Positions 10,288-19,100 of a stretch of DNA of 20,967 nucleotides are shown here, one piece after another. The first letter of the stretch is position 1. Each line of letters starts with the position of its first letter. The stretch comes from Ectocarpus siliculosus (Eukaryota; Sar; Phaeophyceae; Ectocarpales; Ectocarpaceae). The stretch is taken from contig FN649730.1 of assembly GCA_000310025.1 (NCBI GenBank), forward strand, positions 607,668-628,634. The letters run 5' to 3'. The notes beneath the pieces are model-generated. The model ran no database searches and was not told the origin of the DNA. It saw only the letters and a list, made by a program, of their open reading frames with translations. The position numbers and the translations under genes were made by a program.

Positions 10288-10320
10288 AATGGTGCTGCTG
10301 CTGCTGCTGCATCTGCTGCT
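10288..10320. repeat. (CTG/CAG)n microsatellite in the PPOX 3' UTR
   Basis: A GCTGCTGCTGCTGCTGC run with one interruption, starting about 10 nt after the PPOX stop codon in transcript orientation. Confidence 0.9.
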
Positions 10321-10329
10321 GCTTTCCCT

Positions 10330-10423
10330 CTACGCTGCAACTGCTTCTTTGTCGGACACGCTCTGCTGCCCGTCCAAGGCACCGCTCTTGAGCATCTCCT
10401 CGATCCGCTCCGCCTCTTCGTAC
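10330..10423 (-). CDS. PPOX: PPOX terminal coding exon
   Basis: 94 nt. Acceptor GCTCGACAG; one base completes the Gly codon split by the upstream intron, then 30 codons [19 protein letters not shown]...DKEAVAA and stop TAG. The helix-forming start corresponds to the family's final GayetAxev helix; the Ala/Asp/Ser-rich tail is a lineage-specific extension. The exon fits in phase and directly follows GDCVQYG. A CTG/CAG microsatellite starts about 10 nt after the stop. Confidence 0.9.
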
Positions 10424-13400
10424 CTGTCGAGCAAGGACACAAAGCAAAACAAAAAAAAAATGTTTTACAAGTGCACTGTACAGGCTTGAATAGACTCAAA
10501 AAGAGCCCAGTACCTAGCCGGTGTTTTTTCCCGTCCCCCTCGACCGTGGTATTTTCCCGAACGGGTATGCATAGTATTTCCGTGATTGGATATATATTTT
10601 CTCAAAAGATGGCACACAGGTATATATTACACGTGTCTTCGTAGACGTACCAGGAACAACAGAGCAAAACGCGGGCGCAACAGGGGGTGTGCATTGCTTG
10701 ACCGTCATAAGAGCAAAGAGCAATAACAAAAAAACAGAGGTCTAGAGAGGGGGGTCATGATCAAATATTTTACGACCTCGCCGCTTTGCCAATCCACCCC
10801 TGCCGACAATTCGTGACCAATCGTGCGACGAAAGGGGCAACAGGTCTCATACAACAGCCTCGTCGATTTTTGCATCACGCCCTTCTGTGCTCGCCGGCGC
10901 CTTTGTACTCCAGGATTGGGACAGGGACAGGTTCTCTTAACAATGTATGTACAGACGGCAGTCATTTTGCCCTCTATACGGCGGGTATGTGCCAGGTCGA
11001 TTCACCTACCCTATGTAGCGAGCACCCGCCCCATAAGAGGGCACCCGCCCTAATCCAATAGTAGTCTACGCAGCAAAATTGACTTGAGCAAACATATGTT
11101 TAAAAGTATTCAATCCGTCCTTTGGGGTTAGGGTTGGGGCTAGGGATACGGTCTGCGTGCCCCCCTCCTTATTATTTTTCTATATACGCTTAAAATCCTG
11201 CGTAGGCGGTCCTAAATCAAAGAACAATCCGACTTCATTGTTCCACCCTTTCCAAGACGTTCCATACGCCCTTTACAGTCCCCCCTGCAGAGGGGCCGTG
11301 CCTTTACTCAAGACCGTGCTTACCCATACTGCACGCAGTCTCCAAAGGCCACTCCGGTGATGTAGTTTCCCCCCATACGAAGCCCCGGGGCGGCCTTGAG
11401 TCCCTCTTGCAGCTCCTCCAGGATGGCCAGGTGGCCCCTCTGGTACCTGCGGTCGGTGTTCGCAGCACATGTCAGAGCAGCGAGCGGTGAAGAGCGGTGA
11501 AGAGTATGACGGCACGATTCTAGGGGATGGGGCAGTTTGTTGTCGTGTGACTGCAACGGCGACAACAGCAGCAGCGGTACTCAAAAAAACAACAACAGCA
11601 GACCTTAAGACCCACCAGCAACACAACAGCAGCATCAACAACAGCAACAACAAATACATCAGCAACAGCAACAACAACATCATCACCAACAACAACAACA
11701 ACATTAACAGCAGCAACGACGCCCAGCCGGAAAGCGGACGCTTATTTCGAGGGGGGGGGGGGGGGGGGATCTACAGATAGGACCGGGCGAATGTGGTGCG
11801 CGCTTGGGGTAGCGGTTTTCGGTGATCAGCCGCAGCCAGGCACTTCCAACCGAAACAATGGTGTTTGCATTGCACCGCACTACCATTGTCGTCGCTGACA
11901 TCGTATTCTCTATTCCAAAAAAAAAAACAAAGCACCCTGTGTATAACATGGACGCGTATTTGCAAGGAGGTTGACGAAACAACATCTACCCGAAACCTAA
12001 AAGTAGCAATGAAAACAAAGCATACTCCCCCCTCTTTATGTTCATCCATCCGAAAAATAAATACCAGTAGAACTTCGGAGCACGGAAATGTTGGAGTTCA
12101 ACGATGAAAATGAAGAGAAAAATACTCTATAGGTCGTGAGACGAGCAGACCAGCTCACTGTCGTGTGGGATGACATTTCCCACACCACAAAGCAGCAGCG
12201 ATATATATGGCGCCTCCACAACAACAGAGCATGGTGTGCATCATGCCTTCAATCTTGCAAAACACGCCAAAAAAACTAATCTCTAAATATCTCAATCGAC
12301 GTAGCAAAGAATAGTTTTGTCGGAATTTTCGCCGTAAAGACTTACGAGAAAAAAAGGCCACTACTTCACAATAACGCGGAATGGAAAAACCGTTACACAT
12401 GGTATGGACCATTTTACTGGTGTGGGAGGGCTAAGGTTCAAGACTCACTGCGGGATGGCGGTTTTCCACAAGCGGCAGCCGAGAACCTTCGGGGGAGGCG
12501 CATCGTCCTTGAGAAGGATTGTGCGGATGTCCCTGTCGCACTCCGCCACGATCTCATCGTCCGAAAGGTCCTGTTACAAAAGAAGAATACAAGACCGAAC
12601 GGGTAGTCTTTCTGTGAGGTTATGTTTACCTTCTAAAAACGACCATGGTTGGCGAAAAAAGAAGGATAAACAACGTAAATAGAGATATTCATCGTACAAG
12701 AACGACGGGTTGCACCAACAATCACTAGGCCACGATATTGAGTCCCCAAAACTGAAAGATAAAAATACCCAAACAAAAACAAAACTGGGACCGGTTGTAT
12801 AATTCCACGAATTGTGCGGCTATCGGTTACTGTATATCGCAACGGGGTCGTTGCTGTAACTCGGTACTGTATCTCGTCCGCAAGGTCTTAATTATTTCTA
12901 GGATAAAAGTTGATGGACAAAGGGAAACAAACGAGAGAGATACATGAGATATTAGTTACAGAAGAACACTGGGATGCGCCAACAATCAATCCGCCACGGT
13001 ATGTATCACGCCCGAAAGGGCATTTCAAGGAAAAAGTAACGGTTGAAAACGCACATGCCTTGACATAAAAAAAAAAACACGCACAACACAGTCGCAGAAA
13101 CATATCGGTAGGCACCAACCAATCACAATCACGCCGCTCAAGTGGGAGGGAACAAACACGAAACCATCCAACCCAACATACACACAACCACCCAACACGT
13201 CGCCTGTACAAGCAGTGTTGGTTTGTGTCTCACACATCTATCTTGTCGTCCGAACGAACGGTCTTGGGAAAGGACCACGAATAACGAAAAACTTCAAGGC
13301 ATTTTGTATGGCATATCGTTGGCCCTGATGGACGGGTCCGCAGTCGCCCCCGCTTTAAGAATACTAGTCTAATGGTTTGTATATTTTTTTTAGTGTCCAT

Positions 13401-16146
13401 AAAGGGGGAAAGTGTCCGTACAATAATATGCCTCCCTTATCGAAAGTTAGGTGTGTTGTTGTAGACTGGCTCCACAATAGTAAGGTTAACATTCAGGGCA
13501 CCATGGTTCTGAAATAAACATCACCTGTAAGCGGGGGTTATCCTTTACTTACAGTAGCGGTTCTAAAGCGGGAGCGACTACTGTATTCAGGGGGTGGCAC
13601 CTTCGACGAAATGATTCTATTGTTTGTCCGCTTTGTGGCACGACACCACTAGGCCGCTGTCTCGACGCGTAACATCGACAGAAATGGTTGTATCCACGAC
13701 GGGAATAAAACACAGTCGCCCCTCAGTAGAGGACACACATGGTTTATACACGTGTCCTCTAAACCGGAGAAGTGTTCTTCAGGTTGATACCCCTCCTCAC
13801 GTTGTATACTCTGCGAGCCACCATGCCTGTGAAAAAAGGTTGTTCTTAACCGCGGGGAGTGTCCTTTAAAATGGTGCACACAACCGAGAGATAACGAGAT
13901 AACTGCGTACCTTGATCGCGGGGTCTTGGGCACCCCCGATGTAGTTGAGCAGCATGGCGTAGCCCTCTGGGGCTCTCCCTGGGAATAGCGACGATGACCA
14001 GATCGTGCCCAAGGTCCTAACAAAAAAATGACGGTTACAGCAATAGATATGACAGTTACATCAGTAGATATGACAGTCGCAGCAGCGAATATGACGGTGA
14101 CTGCAGTTGGCGTTCGGGACAAAACGCCCAGCGGAAAACCGCACGAGCGGTGAACAATCCAGGGCGGAAAGCGGGCATTTTTTTTTCATTGAGCACGACA
14201 AGAATAGTGCCTGATGGTGTAAAATACCGTATACGACACAAGATAACACACCCCCTGGATCAATTTTCAAACCTCGATTACTCCATGACGAAGAGGATGC
14301 ATAAACGAAACGATGCGTTTTCGGAGAGCTCTCGACCAGACGGGCACCGTGACACTTTCTGCTGTTGATAAATCGAGCTTTGAAAATCAGTCCAATGGGT
14401 GTGTTATCTTGTGTCGTATGCGGTAGGTGTAACTCCCAGTGGGTTACTGCTGTGACTGGGATGGTTGAGCCACTTTGCGATCTTTGTCGAAGGTTTTGAA
14501 GGCTCGAAGTGGACTACGTCGACAACGACAACAGCTGAACAACCGCGGCATCACCACCAGCACCAGTACCAGCAACAAGAATCACGACGTTCAAACAACA
14601 AACAACAACGACGACGACAACAACAACCACCACAACAAACGACGTCAACCACCCACAACAACAGCAACGATGCCAGCACCAGCACTAGCACCCAGCACTA
14701 GCAACAGCAACACCAGCTACACGAATCACAATGTCCTCCAAACAACAGCGAAAACAACGACGTCAACAACGTCAACATCAAACAACGTCACACCCACACC
14801 CACAACAACAACAACAACAGCACCGGTGCCAGCACCAGCACTAGCACCCAGCACTAGCAACAGCAACACCAGCTACAAGAATCACAATGTCCTCCAAACA
14901 ACAGCGAAAACAACATCAAACAACGTCACACCCACAGCAACAACAACAACAGCACCGGTGCCAGCACCAACACTAGCACCAGCCCCAAAAATGACAACAT
15001 GACAACGTCAAAAACAATACGAGAATTGGCACAAACACCACCACCACCAGCAACAAAAATGACAACAATATGAGGACATTGTCGATGACGGCGACGTCGG
15101 ATCCAAAAGACAAGAGCCAAGCTACAGACCTGATCTTCATCTTCCTCGGGATGAGGTTGCCGAACCCGGTGAGGTCGACCTTGAAGGACGACTTGGGGTA
15201 CGCCAGGGTTACGCTCGCCACGGGGGGGTAGTACACCTCGTCCAATCGCGCCGCTTCCGGCACAATATCCTGAGTTTTAAGACAAAAACAAAAAAATGAA
15301 GTATACAACACCAAAGGATGGAGGGAGGGGGGGGGGGTAGTAATGAAAACGCATGCCTTAGTCGTTAGACCATTGACCCCGCATCTCTACAATGCCGGGA
15401 AGGATCCATATGCACTAGGTGGCCCGATATATCCCGAGTTTAAAACAATAGCAGCAATGAACAACACAAGTCGGCAGTGACAACAAATCACCAAATTAAT
15501 ACAGTAAACAATCGGCAAGTCGCAATCACATTTGCTGGCACACTAACATAAAACCCCGACAAATCAGAATCACAAAGAGTACACAACTATACATGATCGA
15601 CATATCGGAACCGCAAAAAACACAGCAGTTACAATCATCCACGATCGACAAATCGGATTCCCAAACACATACTGTACACCCGTTGTAAACAAATATCGAC
15701 AAATCAGAACCACAGCACCACAAATGCTGTCATCATACAACTAAAATATTCGACAAATCGGAACCTTAATCGTCCCTTCTCACCCGCAGTCCCTCGACGG
15801 AGGCCAGCCTGTGGGCCGGCGCGGTGCAAACGGCAACCTTAGCCTGGAGGCGTTTGGGCCCCTTGGGGGTGTCGAAGGCGAGGAGGTAGCCGCCGTCCTC
15901 TGACCGCTTGATGCCCTTCATCACCCACGACGTCCGCATCTGGTTCACAGAAAGGGTGGGAGAGGGGTGTGTGATCTGTCCGCAGAATTCTGATTGAGGG
16001 CAACAATCACAGCGACAACTGTCACCACAAACAACGACAGCACCAACACCAACACCTACACCAACGACAAAAATAATTATCACTACCACCACCACCACCA
16101 TGATCACCACCAACACCTTGATCACCACCACCACCACCACCACCAC

Positions 16147-16181
<35 letters not shown>

Positions 16182-19100
16182 CCACTAACATAATAAAAAC
16201 AAACCAAAAGAGAAAGGGGTGCAGGCTTAAGAGACAACCATCACCATTACCACCAACTTGTGCACCTTGTCTTTCCCCATGGCCTTAAGAGCAGCGTTGG
16301 GGAGCATCTGCAGCCCCTCGCGGAAAGAGCCCAGGCTGCCTCCCTGGTACGTGGGAAGGTCCTCCGATTGCAGCGGCTCCGGGAGCTCCTTCTCCTGCCG
16401 TGCACGCTCCTAACACCCAGGGGGGTAAGTTTTAAACACATCAAAACATCAAGGATGCCAGATATGAAAGGCAAACAAGACAAGGAAAAGTGAGAGCGGA
16501 AATCACGAAAAAATGGTGGTGGTGGTGGTGGTGTTGGCCAGACATGAAAGACAAACAATTGCAAGGAAAAGCGAGAGTGGAAATCGCGAAAAATTGGTGG
16601 TGGTGGTGGTGGTGGTGGCTAGAGTGAACGACAAACAATTCGATAGGAAAAGTGAGAGAGGAAAACACGAGAGGACAGCGCGAAGGGGGGGGTAGAGAAA
16701 AATTTCAGAACAAATGGCGGGGGGTTCCGTAGTATCTCTCGAGTTTGACACCCCAATGTCCTGTTCCACGCGTTCTTGGCAACGAAAATATAAGTGAGAG
16801 CGGAAAACACGAAAAAACAGCGCTAGGGGGTGGGTAAAAGCAAATTTCAAGAGAAAAAACTGCGTGTGGGTTCCGTAGTACCTCTCGCGCTTGAAACCCC
16901 TACATATGTCGTGCTTCACGCGTTCATGGCAACGAAATATATGTGAGAGTGGAAAACACGAATAAACAGGGCTAGGGCGGGGTAGAGAAAACAGCACAAG
17001 AAAAAGCTGCGTGTGGGTTCCGTAGTACCTCTCGAGTTTGAAACCCCTACATATGTCCTGCTTCACGCGTTCATGGCAACGAAAAAATATGATACGGCAT
17101 GTCTTCTGCGATGACGGAAAATAATCTCTACGACGACTGGTCAGGTACGAGAGACGGAAGCCCTAAGGAGAAGGGGAAGGTCAGGACGTTTCTTATCCAA
17201 CGCAGAGGGAATACCGCGAACGTAACACGGCATGACAAATGCCGCACTGAACCGATGTGCATCCGCGTCTTCGATGACCGGCTGAACGATAACACGATTG
17301 TTTTGAGGGGGATTAAGAGCACCGCCCCGCCTAGTCCGGCATGGACCCTTCCCCGGGGAGTGTGCGGCATGGAGAAAACGAAACGGGTTCAGCTCTTGGA
17401 CTCAGAGCGCAAGGAAGACAAACGACGAAAAATCACGTCCATTCTGGTTACAAAAAAAACATTCTGGTTACAAAAAGGTACTCTAACGCGCTTCAATACT
17501 CGTCCACACGACCGACACCTCTTTTACTCACTGAGTGCTACAGGGAGCTATCCATCTCCTGACTTGTCTGCAGCATTTTTTGCATGGTGGCGCCCGTCTG
17601 CTAGAATATACTGGGGTCGACCTCTCTCTTCTGGATCTCTCTCTCTCTCTCTCTCTCTCACTCTCTCTCTCTCCTTCTCCCTTCGCCTCACCCGGCTCTC
17701 CCTGGTTCTCTTTTCCCGACAATCTTTTTCTCCCCATGCTCAGCTTCAGACCTCTGTCTTCAGTACCTCTGCCTCCAATATGCATGGACTAAGTTCCTGC
17801 CGACTGACCTTAAGCCTGAGAATAGCACCGTCGATCAAGCCCGGACCGCCCAACACTTCCAACCGAGCGACCTGGACAACAATTGCGGAGCAGCAAAGAT
17901 CGAAGGCAGAGTACCACAGGAAGGGTGGGGTGAACTCTTCTGTGTAGCCACGTGTTGGAGTAAACGACACACGTGCGGTGAGCGCTGATATAAAGTGAAG
18001 ACAAACAAAAAAAATAGAGCAAGAGCGGCTGAGGGTAAGAAGCGTGCTTGCGAAGCACAGCATGAATTGATCTCCGGAACCACCTGACGAAAACAGCAGT
18101 GCCTGCGTTTTCGGAGGAAAATCGAAATTACTGCCACGGCTGTTGCCGAAAAGAGTACAAGCATGTTTGGAGGAGAACCCAGCACACGAGAGCATAGTTG
18201 CTTTTGTTGCCGTTGCCGTTTCTGTCACAGCTGTTGTTGTTGTTGTCGGGGATTGTCGTTGTTGTCCTCGTGACAAACCAATCATCATCCTTGTCCTAAA
18301 GTTCATTCATCCATGTTCGCATTCCCGCGTGAATCAATCCTACGCTTTGAAGTAGTTCATCCTTATCCTTGTGCTTTTCCTTATCCCTATCACGCGTGGA
18401 TAACCCCCAATTGTATACTCATTCTCATGTTTGTCTTTGTATCGATCGTTATCTTCATCCCTCTCCGGCGTGGATCAATCCCACCTATTGGAAGCGGTTT
18501 ACCCTTGTCCTCGTCCATATCCCCGTCCCGACTGGATCAACCCCAACTCTTTGAGCGGTTTATCCGTGTCCGTTTCATGTATCCTTATCCTTGTCCATAT
18601 CCCCCGTGGATAAATCCCACGTGAAAGCGGGTTAACGTTATACTCAATCGTATCCTTATCCCCGTCCCGCGTGGATAAATCCAACCCTTGAAATCGGTTT
18701 AACCTTACGCTCGCCCTTACCCCTACGCCACGTGGACCGTCCCCACCTTCTTAAGGGCGGCCTTGATGGCCAGCTTGGACGGGTCACCCGCGTAAACCCC
18801 GCTCACGAAGGGGTCGATGAGCCTTTCGAACGCCTCTGGCCCCAGGTGCCTAGTAACGAACTCTTTTACGCTCTCCTCGTAGTCCGAAGGGGGGGGCAGC
18901 ACCAGCCCGATGGCACCCAGCCCGGCCCTGCGGTTTTTTCATCACAGGGGTCATGGTAATGGATATATGGAAATGGTTACACGGTGTATGGTTGTATGAA
19001 ACTGTGATGAATATGGTTATATGCTGTATTTCGTGGTCCGAAGGGGGGGCAGCACCAGTCCGACGGCACCCAGCCCGGCCCTTCGGATATTTCCATCACA

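Larger units (their letters stand above)
7550..10329. other. Convergent intergenic region between MZT1 and PPOX
   Basis: About 2.8 kb expected to carry the 3' UTRs of both genes. It contains the two repeats listed separately, degenerate TTAGGG-like strings (8308-8316, 9216-9262), a C-run at 10036-10047 and an isolated copy (8384-8437) of the AACGGTT repeat found in a PPOX intron. Open frames here (for example 7773-8183 minus, 9946-10644 plus) show no family signature or splice logic. Confidence 0.6.

Noticed and set aside
11119-11146. GGGGTTAGGGTTGGGGCTAGGG, telomere-like string
   Set aside because: Too short and degenerate, and it lies inside a PPOX intron; similar weak strings occur at 8308 and 9216.
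14465-15002. Long plus-strand open frames rich in Thr, Asn and Ser
   Set aside because: They are translations of the CAA/CAG/ACC compound repeat inside a PPOX intron.
16503-17066. 187-codon minus-strand frame with repeated [14 protein letters not shown]-like segments
   Set aside because: It is in the PPOX intron and the peptide repeats simply mirror the ~140-bp DNA repeat; no splice join in phase with the flanking exons.
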